NCBI GenBank assembly: GCA_026874595.1
Contig: CM049306.1
Coordinates: 14,715,019-14,779,018, forward strand
Length of the DNA: 64,000 bases
Direction: 5' to 3'
Origin: Sipunculus nudus
Lineage: Eukaryota; Annelida; Sipuncula; Golfingiida; Sipunculidae
Positions within the stretch are counted from its first letter, which is position 1, and every line of letters starts with the position of its first letter. Position numbers and translations under genes: made by a program. Below are positions 50,513 through 62,619 of this stretch, one piece after another. The notes below the pieces were generated by a model. The model was given only the letters and a program-made list of their open reading frames with translations. It was not told the DNA's origin and made no database searches.

Positions 50513-50719
50513 GTATTTTTAATGGTTCAGTTTAGCAATGAGCCATGCATTTCTCTTTAATGGACCTTATATTTTTTAATAAAGTGTCACTGGGGTATCA
50601 CGTTTCAGCTCTGAGAGAGATCCTCTACCGGCACTTAAGCAATAATAAATTTTTAAGGAACAGTTGCTTAAAATCTGGCACGTCACTACAACAATTACTA
50701 AAAGGAATATACCACTGAC

Positions 50720-51082
50720 CTTGATCAGACTACGGATCTTCCCAGTAGAATGATACTCAGGAGGTAAACAATCCGCATATTCCATTTGTGATCCTGTGGC
50801 ACAAAAATCAGATGTGTTTTCAAAACAGCAGATGGGTGCTCGTGTGAGCCGCCCTTTCCTGCGACTGCTGGAAAATTTACGTGTGCGGTTCTTGACCAAG
50901 ACTTCCTTTCGTTGTGGGGGAACCAGCCCTGTGTTTTCACCTTCCTCTTCATTGTCTGATATAGGGGTGTTTATGTCGTCATCATCTGGCCATGTTTCAT
51001 CCACGTGCATCTGAATAGCTGCTAATGTGGCTGCTTCCTCACCTGAACAAGGTAAGTCACCCCTAACCACAAGTCTCTGCAG
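50720..51082 (-). CDS. exon: FERM F2 lobe with acidic/basic insert
   Basis: 363 nt, 121 codons, phase 0-0. It opens LQRLVVRGDLPCSGEEAATL then AAIQMHVDETWP, the first helices of a FERM F2 lobe ('...lq.r.dil.grlpcs.e.aa.LAal.lq'). A roughly 70-residue insert follows: acidic DDDD and DNEEEGE stretches, then a basic Ser/Arg segment (RTRKFSSSRRKGR). It resumes with CLPPEYHSTGKIRSLIK, continuing F2 into the exon at 16034. The acceptor is an A-rich-complement (poly-T) tract plus CAG (51084-51083); the donor is AAG/GTCAGT (50719-50718). The basic Ser-rich stretch could be a phosphorylation or lipid-binding switch (inference). Most FERM F2 lobes lack such an insert. Confidence 0.75.
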
Positions 51083-52514
51083 CTGTAAAAAAAAAAAATA
51101 AGTAAGTACTGATGCTTGAATGTTGTGGACACAGATTATTCAAGAAAAATCTGTTAACATAAAGTAGTAAGTACCATAACAAACTGTTTTATCTCCTTAT
51201 AACAATATATATAATGTAATATAAATATAGTTTTGTGAAAAAAAGGATGCCAAAAAATATATCATACAGTGGAATTAACAAATAGTTTGTAATAAAAGGC
51301 AAGACTGTAAAAGAATGTCTGACCATTGAGTCAAAAGCCAAACAGTTCAGCATGTGGCTCATGGAGAAAGAAGATTGTAATTATAGTTCTTAGCTAAATA
51401 TAGAAAGAGTGCTAGGGTGTAATCAGGCAATGTGGGCATATAAATTGTGTTCCTGGCAAAGGAAAATATTTAATAATTCATGCAAGAAAACAGAACAGCA
51501 TGACTTTGTGGTATACTGAGATATAGGAGCCAATAAAAGTGCTGAGTAACCGTCTAAATTGGTAAATCATGAAACCCTGGTGTTCATGCAGAACCATTCC
51601 TCATGGTAGAGAATGGCTTACACTGCATTTGGTATAATCAGAGACTTATCTAATCTGCTTAAAATAAATAAAGATCTAGAGATAACTCTCCAACTACAGA
51701 ATTAAATACATTTAGTTTCCATCTTTTGATTTGGAGAAGACTTTCATTCTGAGCAAACTGACAAAATAATCATTGTTCACTTTATTTTCAACTCACTTGG
51801 CATGCTTTGGAAAGATAGATAACAAAGTTACAGATACAGCAGATTTCATTAAAATGTCAGATCTGTTGAAACATTCCTTTTATGCAAGGTCCTTCTAAAA
51901 ATATACACTTGTACAGTACAAAGAAAAGAATTCATGAAAACAGATAGGTAAAATAGAACAATGGCCCTAAATGAGGTTCTAAACTTATATTCAGTGAATC
52001 TTGTGAGACCTCAAGAAGAAGTCAAGATTAAGGTAGGCAAACTAAATTAAAGATAAAAGTCCTGAGGGCCATGGAATCTATCTGAATTAGGAAGGAATAA
52101 GAACAAGCACATACAGAGACACTATTTTAAATCCCTGTTCTTCCTGTCAGCCAGAAAACTGATGGTGTAGCAACTCTCTTATTATTTTATTTTACACCAG
52201 GAAGGTTTCTAAAATTAAGACAATTATCAGTTAATAAGCAAATGGAAAAGTGAATAAATTATTCCTGCATGTTCAAATAGTTATTTTTTTTAATGTCTAT
52301 TGATTCTTATGAGTGGTTCTAGGGCTATGAATATTTCTGAACATATTTCGCATGTAAATTATATATTGATAAAAAAACCCAGTATATAACATTCTAATAA
52401 GACAATTTTTTAAAGATGCTATCCAATTTAATGTTTTTGTTCATTTATAAGCAGTATTTAATTATAATAATATAATATATATACAAAGAATATTGAACAA
52501 CTGGTTTCTCATTA
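51083..52514. other. intronic sequence, nothing recognised
   Basis: AT-rich first part of the 9.9-kb intron downstream of the probable exon at 60974. No repeat family, exon or RNA gene was recognised. Confidence 0.45.
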
Positions 52515-52888
52515 AACAAAGGACCCACAGCTTTTGGCACTCAGCTGTTATATATGATCTCAAAATATGATTTATAAGAGGATGTAGACAAATGCTTGTT
52601 TTGTGTGGTAATGTAAGCTGTATTATGAGATGATGGTGTTGAACTCAAGTTATGAAAGATTTGGATAAAATCTGGTTTATATTAAAAAAATAAAACTATT
52701 TTATTCACTTTTAAATACTTTAACATCAATAAACACATGACAATTATTAACATTATAGACATCATAATGAGAACTTGTATAGGATCTGATTTTTTGTCAT
52801 ACAATTTTATTTATTTTTTTTTTACTCAATACATGTATCAGAAAACAAAATGAAAAATGATCTCAGCTATAAAACTAACACATGTGTG

Positions 52889-55800
52889 AACAAGGCCTAC
52901 AGGCCTAATGCGAACCTGTGCATTGGGAAATACACCAGGTATAATGCTTCAATGCTGGACCATTACTTTTCACGTATATGAACAATGCAATTACTAAACA
53001 TTTTGAATATAAGAAAAAATTACACAAACATCACTGCTGAAATTCTGGCATGGGTGCACACAACACATAAATGATTGTAGCTCGCACCACCAGTCTTGTA
53101 TACAACGAAGCTATCAGAGATATATACATATGCCCAATTTCAGACTGATATATAAACCCCTCCTGAGAAATTAGCAGGGACACACACTGTGTAAAAATTA
53201 TTGTAGGTGGTACCACCAGTCTTGTATACGACAAAGCTATTCGATATGTATCAATATGCCCAATTTCAGGCTGATATATCAAATTCCTCTGTAGAAATAA
53301 GCAGGCACATACACTGTGCATAAGTCATTGTAGGTGGCCACACCTGTCTTGTTAACGAGAAAGCCATCAAAGAAACATAGACAGGTCAAAATATCAGGCC
53401 AATACATCAAACTTACCTTGAGTCTGATGCATGGGGCTGCCCAGGCTTAGGTGAGAAAGGCAGTTGGCCTGCGTGAACTGTGAAAAATTGCTAGCACTGT
53501 GTGAACTTTTGAACTGCACCTGGCTGCAATTAGTGAACTCTTGACCTGTTGCATAATCTGACACAGTTGGCAGTCTGCCAAAGGTATCAATAGATCAAGG
53601 CTGAAGTTTGGTGCCACATCCGATGCAGTCGGCAGTCTGCCAATGCTATAAATTGAATGCAGCTACTGCACTGAGTGAACTCCTGACCTATACCTGGCTG
53701 CACTGAATGAACTCTTGACCTGTTGCCTAATTTGATACAGCTGGCAGTCTGCCAAAGCTATATCTAGAGTAATATCTAGAATAATAAAAGATGCACTCCT
53801 TTCATTGTTAAAGGTCAAATAATTCTACCAAAAATCATTCAAGTACACTTGAACAAAGGCCACCTAAGAAAAATTTTTATGCAATTTTAAAGAAGTTATA
53901 ATTGAAACAATAATTTTGTAGAAGAACACTATTTCAGTCCTCAGTTTGAAATAGACAAAATAATGGCCATAAGACCAACTTAAGCTTTTCACGACTCAAC
54001 CAAAAATCAACAAACTCAATCTATTCTGATATGAATGTCCTAGGATAATTCTTTTGAAGAACTGAATGATTCAACTTGACAGTTTCATCATAAACATTTT
54101 AAGCTGAAAGAGGCTAAAATTATAAGGATTTTACAGGTCAATGTGGGTGGCACCACAAAATCTGCAACTTCAAATATGAGTCATGTGACAAACATTTGCA
54201 CAATACTTGGTAAAGCTAGCTTTGTCATTTCTGAGATTACTATGTCAGTATGCTTACTTGGCAAAATGACTATGTTCAAATTTGTGTAACTAAAATTAAT
54301 CAAATGCAAACCATCTGAACAAACTTGAGAGGGCTTGCCTCTGGGATCATTTCTGTAAAATATTGAAAAATTTGGCTGGACCTTTTACAAGAAGAAGACT
54401 TTTAAAGGTTTTTCAGCCCTATAAAATCTAAGTAAATGCAGATAGCAGAAAATAAGCTGAATCCCACAACATTTGATATGTGACAGATTATTGCATAAAA
54501 TCTAGGGATCGTAGCTGCTGCTATTCCTGAGAAATAATGGGTTAATGTACAAATGACCAATGACCCCCGTACAAAAAAAAGTCATTGCAGGTGGCGCCAC
54601 AAATACCTAAATTTCATATATGACTCGTGTGAACAACACTGGCATAAAATTTGGTGATGACAGCTCTGGCCGTTTCTGAGATTGTCATTTTAATATGCTA
54701 TTTTGGACAGATGACTAAGTTAAACTTCCTGTAACTTGGCCAAAATTTTCCAAACTTTAACCATTTGAAAAAACTTGAGAGATATGGTATAAAAGATTAT
54801 TTCTGTGAAATATTGAACAATTTGGCTTGACCGTTATGGAGGAAAAGGTTTATAAAGGTTTTTTAGCTTTTTCTCTATAAAATCTAAGTATGTGCAGAGT
54901 TTTTCAGATGGCTAATTTTTTGCATTAAATTTCATGATGCTAGCTCCAGTCATTTTTTGAGATAGTATGGGTTAACGTACAGATGACGGACTAAGGACGC
55001 TGCCACACCATCGCATTTGCTCACAGGTTTGCCAAAAATTACTACAGATGCATACTGAATGCAAAATTATAATACAGATACATCTCACTGATGGCAAAAT
55101 CTTGAATTAAGTTAAGTATGGTTACCAATTATTTATATTCCATGTACAGCCGTTTTTAAATACCCACAGAGAGCTGCATACCTGTGATTGTAAACTTTGC
55201 CAGGCATGAGGAATATCTAAAATTGTATATCTACATTTTTTAAAAGCTTTTAAAAAACATTCTTGTGGATATTAACCATAGATAACCTGAAATCTAAATG
55301 TCTAGAGGCATGATGTATGGCATGCTGATAAACTGGTGCCAGGCTAGATGTATCTGCTTCACACAGCTAACATATATAGTAAAATGACTCAATTCAATCT
55401 TTATAATTCAGCCTAAATTAATTTTTTGGAACCATAAAAGACAATTGTTATAAGAATTATTTAGGGGATTATTCTTGTAAAATATTAAACAAATTGGCCT
55501 CGGTGGCATCAGTCAAAAAACGTTTTACAGGTTTATAAATCATATGAGAAAATACAGTAAAATGGCTAAGTTAAGCTTCCCATAACTCAGCCAAAAATCA
55601 CTGAACCAAAACCATTTGAACAAACTTGAATTATCAACATCTAAGGATAATTAATGTGTGAGATTAAAGAATTTGGCCCAGTGGTTTTTGAGAAGAAGAT
55701 CTTTGTAGCCACTGAACTAAAATGGGCTGTTATGGCATATGACTATATTCAGCTTCCCATAACTCAGCCAAAAGTCACTGAACTGAGCCAAAAGTCACTG

Positions 55801-56430
55801 AACTGAGACCATTTGAACAAACCTCAGAAAGCACAACCCTAGGATCATTTCTGTGCGATATTAAACAATTTGGCCTAATGGTTTCAGAGAAGTATTTTGT
55901 AGCCGTCAGTATGATACAGGCACTGATGACCCCCATACAAAAAAGGCCGATGCAGGTGGCCCCACCAATACCTCAATTTCAGATATGACTCATGTGACCA
56001 ACATTGGAATAAAATTTGGTGATGATAGCTCCAGCCGTTTCTGGGATTGTAATTTTAGTATGCGTTTTTGGACAGATGACTAAGTACAATTTCCTGTAAC
56101 TCGGCCAAAAATCACCGAACTTAAACCATTCAAAAAACTTGAGAGAGATTGTTCCAGGAATCATTTCTGTGAGATATTGGACAATTTGGCTGAACAGATT
56201 CAGAGAAGAAGATTTTAAAATTTTTTTTAGCTTTTTCCCTATAAAATCTAAGAAAATGCAGTTAGCTAAAAAATAAGCTAATTCTGCTAGAGTTTTTTAG
56301 ATGAGTATTTTTTGGCATAAAATTTCGTGATGCTAACTCTTGCCATTTTCAAGATAGTATGGGTTAACGTGCAGACGCCGGATGCCGGACAATGCCACAT
56401 CATCGCATCAGCTCACAGGTTCGCTAAAAA
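52889..56430 (+). mobile_element. complete family B element, about 3.54 kb
   Basis: Left end AACAAGGCCTACAGGCCTAA then GCGAACCTGTG; right end CATCGCATCAGCTCACAGG then TTCGCTAAAAA. The inverted motif GCGAACCTGTG / CACAGGTTCGC is perfect here. The interior has C-like short units (53060-53340), degenerate B monomers and an internal B terminus at about 55037, so it holds at least two B units in tandem. No coding capacity. Confidence 0.78.
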
Positions 56431-56529
56431 TAACCCAATAAATTATACAAGGAGCAAACTGAAGATGGGCATGTTTACCTTTTTAACTGAAATAAAGGAA
56501 TCAGGAATAAAAATTTTGATTATTTACAT

Positions 56530-56836
56530 ATTGTTATGGAGTAGGAAAGTGCATATTTGAGACTTAACACATAAGTCATTCTGTGACACTATTTCTGTTT
56601 ACACAGACTTAAAATAGACCTTAATGGTTTGGTGTACTGTTCTGATTTGTTTGGGAGAGAAGCCTATATGTGTGCGACCAGATGACTGGTTGTTGGTGTC
56701 ATCAATTATGAGAAGTCATTCATTGTTTAGTCTGACACGCCTGAAACTGAGCTTGTATCCATGAAATATGAAATAAGAAATATTCCTTTAAATATGTGTT
56801 AAGTCTCAAATATGCACTTTCCTACTCGTTAACAAT
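56530..56836. mobile_element. MITE, 307 bp, with long terminal inverted repeats
   Basis: Terminal inverted repeats of about 45 bp with a few mismatches just inside the tips. The perfect part is GAGTAGGAAAGTGCATATTT and about 15 further bases (56539 on), mirrored at about 56792-56827. ATTGTTA / TAACAAT at the tips extends the pairing or represents a target duplication. No coding capacity. It lies in A-element DNA just right of the B element. Confidence 0.82.
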
Positions 56837-58097
56837 AGTATCATGTGACAGCTGATACAGCCATGAGTCTTAATGTCAAAGTGAAACATATTGACATCTT
56901 TAAATTAATGAGTACTTGTCTGAGTAATTTTTTAGGTTTGACATATTCTACTTTTTTTTACTTTTGCAGAAATATGAATTTATATAATCAACAACATCCT
57001 TGCCTATCATTAATTTGCTTCATATAATTCCTAATAGTAAAGAACAATTTTATTTAATTTTTGTTTTATTATTAAAATTAAAATGAAAATACCCAAAGGC
57101 GACAACATGTTGTCAGTTGGAATACATCTGGGGCCATCAATACAAGATCCACACAACATCAGTAATGCAAGGTAATTATTCCCTGTTACTCATTAACTAT
57201 CAAATTCCTTTTCCATTAATTTTTCTTAAAGTTGTTATTATAAACCAATAAAAATTTATTCAATTATTGTTTATTGTTATATTTTTGGCAAAAACAGGGT
57301 CAACAGGGGTGACATACATGTGACTGAAGAGGGGCTTCAGTATAGCCTTGATGTGACATGGTTTCATTAAAACTTTAATAAAAGATACAGTTTATGGCCA
57401 ATTCCTTTCAAATTTCAGAATTTGAAAGCTAAAATCCTTATTTGTGCATGATATGAAAATTGAATCACTGGGCTTACAGGAAAAAAACATGCCATGGCGG
57501 AGGTTGGTCAAATTTTAAGGTACTGATTTTACATTTATGCTAATAACCCATTAAATTTGGGTAATTCAGATCTAATTTTCAGTATACTATTACTTGATGA
57601 AATTAAGGTATATCCCTGAAAACAAGTCTTTAGCTTCAACATTTCTCATGTAGAGTGAGCAAATACTTCCTGATTTTTCATAAGTGCATTATGTTGGGGC
57701 CCAGAACTTCAAGAAATAATATGATATGGACCTAATTTCAGGTATGTTCATAGGAAATATATATAGGAATATTTATATTAAATATAATAAAAAAAAAGAT
57801 AAGTAGTTTTGAAATTAGGCAGTCTTGAAGTGTGACAATGGTTTTTTTTACCGAAATTGAGAGTTTTTTACTTAATATCTCAAAGGAACAAAGTCATATT
57901 GCCCAAAGCTCAGTGTGGTAGGAGATTTTTAGGACATCTAACTGTATGCGAAATTTTTTATGCGTAGGTTCAACAGTTTCAAAATACTCCAATTTAACCC
58001 ATGGAAAGATGGCACGATGGATTGACAGACAGACGGACAGCTGACGACAAAGGACCATTGCTATAGCTCAGTTGACTTAAGTCAGCTAAGCTAAAAA

Positions 58098-60973
58098 CTG
58101 CTGAGGAAATTCCTATGTAAAAAATATAAAACAAATGGTGCCTGTTTGGTAAAGATAAAAATTTTTAGCTTTGCTTTAAAATATATTTTCACATTACACA
58201 CATTCATGTATGGTACATAATTCTGTTATATACTTAAAATTTTCTTTGACTGAAATATGCCAGTGCTTAATCATTTATTTGTGAAATAAAATTTATTTGA
58301 TACAATGCCATTGAATCATAAGTTGGATTCTTTGATATTTCAGGTGAACTATATACAATTTTCAGCCAGAGCATCCGGGACCCTTTAAAAATATATTATA
58401 AAGACACTGAACAATATGAAACCTGATGATAAAAGATGAATTTTCTTTATTCTTACAACATTTTACACCTTAGAATTAAAAGGACAGAGTATAATGGTCA
58501 TTGCTGTTTTATTTGACTATTTGTACATCAGCATAATATCAACACGAATGTGACAACAATCAAGAAGTAAGAAAAATCAAGATACAAGTTCTGTGAGAAT
58601 CTGATGAAGAGAGGTTGTCAGAAAACATGACATGCAAGCTGCAAAAAAAAGTTTTTATATACCTTCAATGCAGCAAAGAGGTTCATTATTGTATCATTAA
58701 AGGGGTTACTGAAAGCTGGGTTCAGACAATTTAGGATTACTGCTGGATTTATTACAAAATTGTGCTAGATCATTACAACAGACTGCAGAGGTAATCTATC
58801 TGGAAGAAAGCACATGAAACCCACCCTGGAGTTTGAGTTGTCATTTGTCCAGACATGTCAGTAATTCTTTCACAGAAACTAGTTCTTTTTTATTTAAATG
58901 CTGCGATTTAATCACGCAAGACTCTGATTGGAGAAAAAGTAGTTCACAGAGTAGACAGGTGGACGATGAATGTAAGTGTCAGAGCTGTTCCTTATTAAAA
59001 ATAAGGTTTCTGACTTCATCATGCTGAGGGTCTACTCTATGGCTTCTCACTTATTATGAACTATAACAAAGGGCTGGCTTAAGAGTTTCCTAGTGCAAGT
59101 AAAATTAGGGTCATATTGAGCACCCGAGTAATCAGTGAGTGTGTGGGCATGAAATAACACCATCTGAGAATCAGCAGATCAATGTATGACAGTGTTATTA
59201 ACAAGAGAGTAAAATTTTGATAAATATGGATAAACTACCTCTAAAAACTGAATTCAAAAGATAGGACATAGACTTGATTGGAATTATCAGTCTGCAGTGG
59301 CAGCAACCATAGTAAAGATATATAGATGGCTGAAGGTTTGGCTGGTAGTAAATGAAATTTTTTTTTTTCCTTTTCTCATCAAAATATTAATATGCTGGTG
59401 TTTTTAACATACTGGTCTGCAATTATCATTTGCAAAACAATACCAAAGAATAAGTTATTCAATGAAATTTATCCTCTGAGCAAAAATGTTTCAGCCCATT
59501 ATATATATTAAATGTGAAAGGAATGCTAATGAAAACAATTAGTCAAATTTTCCATATCAATCATGTTATGCCTCATAATAAAAGGGCATGAGAATTATCA
59601 TGATAGCCACACTAGGTTTGATTTAAGATTATCATATCAACAGTCATGGAAATTTCATGTGAACTTGATGGCAAGCTATAGTACTGTGACAGGCAGGTAA
59701 TGATCCATCAGGCTATGAACCTCTCACAACTCATGAAAAAAGCTTGACCTGAGAGTCAGGTCATGTACAGCCATATCAGGTCAGGGTGGCCAGAGCACTT
59801 CTACATCTGAGGCTTGGCAGTTTCCCATATATATATGTCAATCTGGACACTGTTCAACTGTGTGTGAAGTATTCATGAAAATTTTCTGACCAGTCAACAA
59901 ACAAACAAAATTATCATAATAGAGATTGTAAGTTAAACTTTTACAATAATTTACTCATTTATGATCAATGAAAACACTCAGGCCAGAGCATACCTGTACA
60001 CACAGGCGATGCATTGACTTAATAAACATATTCAGTATAACCATACACTAACTCACCTGAGTCCCTTATATACACAAAAATCAAAGTCATCCAGTGCAAC
60101 TCCCTGTCTACTGTGGACACTCAAGCATTTAACATACTGCTTTAACATTTGTATGTTCCTAAAGTTAAAATGTCTAATACAAAATGTTTTTGAAGAGTTT
60201 CCATATTAAAGGGTTTTGAATATACTGAAATATCTGCCATTAAAAAAGTGGCCATTAAGCTGGGGGATTCACCATCAATTAGTGTCTTTAAGGTGGGGTT
60301 TATCATATATACTAGCTAAAACAATGTTATATGCATCGGCCTGCTTAAAACACCGTTTCAGCTGTTAAAATATGAAATAAAAGTAAACAGTTTAAATTAC
60401 AGAAATACGTATTATCATGCTGCCATAAAATGTTCTAAAGTATATAATAATAATTCTGTGACACAAAATGTATACACCTTACATTATTGACACGAAAATA
60501 ATCCCCTTCCATAACCACTGAATTATTGTATACAAAGGTGTTTACCAATCGATTCAGCAGGCCTACACAGACTGAGAAGTAGCACTTTCACTGATATATG
60601 ATACCTCATTAAGCTGAAGGTAACTATGTAACTAGCTTATACAAACATTTAAACCAATGAGACATCACCTGATAACACTGAGGATTTATGTAAGCTTGGG
60701 TAAGCATAAAATATAAACAAAAGCTAACCACTATATACTGATATAATGAGCTGATCATGTAGTATTTTATTAACAGTATATCAGTTTTTGATAAGAGAGA
60801 TTCGGGATCAGTCAATGATTAGATAGCCTGAAATATCAAAAATAAAATTAGATCCTGCTCAGAATTCTACAATTATATAAATTATAACAATTATGATATT
60901 CAAATAGAGTGAAGAGCACATGTAAACAAATGTGCTTCTGTCCATGTAAAAATTGAAAATGAGTATAAGTTAC
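58098..60973. other. intronic sequence, mostly unique
   Basis: AT-rich. No repeat family, exon or RNA gene recognised. The plus-strand open frame at 58833-59027 lacks any motif. Confidence 0.45.
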
Positions 60974-61096
60974 CTCATTATTCAGACATGCAGGGAATTT
61001 CACAGGTAATTCACTCAGGTTCTCCACTGAAATCTCTGTCAATTTTGCAACAGACTTTAAACCAGGATTGTAGTTCATCACCTTGAGTAGACACTT
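60974..61096 (-). CDS. probable exon just upstream of FERM F2
   Basis: Up to 41 codons in phase 0, reading KVMNYNPGLKSVAKLTEISV then ENLSELPVKFPACLNNE, with a good donor (GAG/GTAACT, 60973-60972). Joined to the exon at 51082 it gives ...FPACLNNE-LQRLVVRGDLPC, a natural F1-to-F2 transition, and both sides are phase 0. The acceptor is uncertain: exon starts at 61096, 61093 or 61081 all keep the frame. The segment does not match a ubiquitin-like F1 lobe that I can recognise, so the assignment rests on splice phase, donor and flow into F2. Confidence 0.5.
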
Positions 61097-61990
61097 CTCA
61101 TCATTTTACATAATTACAGGTAAATAAATTACCACAGCACATCCTCTAATTAACCAATTGTATCAACAGAATGTTTAGCACTTTGTGGATCTTGTTTTAC
61201 TACAGGTTCCGGTGAAGTAATTAATCCTCTTTATCAATGACTGTACTTAACCAGCTACACCAGTGACAAAGGCAGGAGCAGTAAGTAATACTTGATAAAC
61301 TCTGTGTATTGTGTTACTTAAGTAAAGCCTTCCATAATGCACTGGTGTTAATGCAACAATGTGTATCAGCTGCTTGGTCTCCAGTTTCAATCTCCCAGTA
61401 AAGCCCTTATTAACGTCTGGTTGCTGCATTCACTTATACATGCAGACCACCTGTGTGATTTTTCAAAGCACCATTCATAATACATATAACAGATCCAAAT
61501 CTGAACTTTCTTACTAGGCACCATCTGCTTATCAAAGTCCTTATCCCACCAGTGGTTTTTTTTGTAGATGAGTAGAATAATCAGTGAGGTGGTAACCACT
61601 TGGTTTGACTCAATGCATACAACTCCATCTTATCATGCAGACATTGATATCAGACAATACATCTCTGTTTTCCAGTCCTCATGTAAAAATTCAGAATCAT
61701 TCCACTGACCCTGTCAAGATACAAGACAATTCTTCTAGGAAGGGACAAATCAGGCCAAATGGTCTGTTTGGGTTAAAAAAAATCCCTTAGTGTGACTTGA
61801 ACTCAGGCAGTTGTATGTAAACAACCCTCTGCAGCTGCCCCACTTGGAGGTTCACATATGCCACTACAAAGATTCTATTCTCTCACCAGACACGCCAGGC
61901 CATTGAGGGTTTTACCCCCTGCGCACATTGTACTCCCATGAATCAGCGATATATGGCCCAGGCTCAGCTACTTAACAAATGCTCCTGCAT

Positions 61991-62164
61991 TTAGTTGGAG
62001 CCATGCTCCCACCTGAGGAACTTAAGAATGATAACCAAAGCAGTGATGTTCCAGCTTATCACCCTGACTCCAATCCAGTCCCGGAAAGTGATCAGTCACA
62101 GTCCACTGCTAGTTCATCAGGAAAACAAGGATACACATCCAAATCTGGACACAGAGTGAACTAA
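61991..62164 (+). other. possible terminal exon or relic on the plus strand
   Basis: After a TTTAG at 61990 the frame reads GAMLPPEELKNDNQSSDVPA, then a Pro/Asp/Ser-rich tail ending ...SGHRVN and TAA. The same frame stays open beyond that single stop to 62353. AATAAA-like signals occur near 62475. The composition is that of a disordered C-terminal tail. No upstream exon was found, so it may be a relic or chance. Confidence 0.2.
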
Positions 62165-62619
62165 ATGATATACAGTCATTGTGACCAGAGACCAAATATA
62201 CAGGCACAGTTACTATTAGAAGAGGTAAATGCTAGGCAGTGTTGTCTGCCTGTGACACCAAATATGCCCCACCCACTCAAGCATGACGGATCTTTAGTGG
62301 ACTCTGTACAGATCACCTGTGTACAAACCTGTTTGAAGATTTATGATCAGTGAAGACTACAGAGAAGCAACACTATCAATTTATAGTCATAAAACCAGAG
62401 GTATTTTCATTGTGTTCCATGCCTGTCACCTAGATGATTTGCTAACATGTGTCAAGTGAAAGATGACACCAAGATAATAAAAAATAACTTGATCATATCA
62501 ATCTTAAATAATCCTTCCAGACATCATGTAACAGCTCTGGACTTTCCCTTTTTGCAAAGCATATGATAAAACTGGTATGTTAGGAATTCCATTATGTTGT
62601 CAAGTAGATTTCATTATAC

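Larger units (their letters stand above)
16035..50719 (-). other. giant intron (about 34.7 kb) filled with nested repeats
   Basis: The interval between two exons of the same F2 lobe whose phases match (0/0), so no exon need be missing. It holds most copies of element families A, B and C, all in the + orientation, opposite to transcription of the gene. Individual elements are listed separately. No other gene was recognised in it. Confidence 0.65.
52515..58097 (+). mobile_element. family A element split by a B element and a MITE
   Basis: Decayed A left end at 52515 (AACAAAGGACCCACAG then CTCAGCTGTTATATATGA). After the B insertion, A sequence colinear with the complete copy at 43946 is clear from about 56900 ('aaaatacccaaaggcgac', compare 44810). 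It ends in an eroded GACGGACAG tract and hairpin at 58064-58093 (arm TAGCTCAG against CTAAGCTA). It is the most decayed A copy in the window, hence probably the oldest. Confidence 0.7.
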
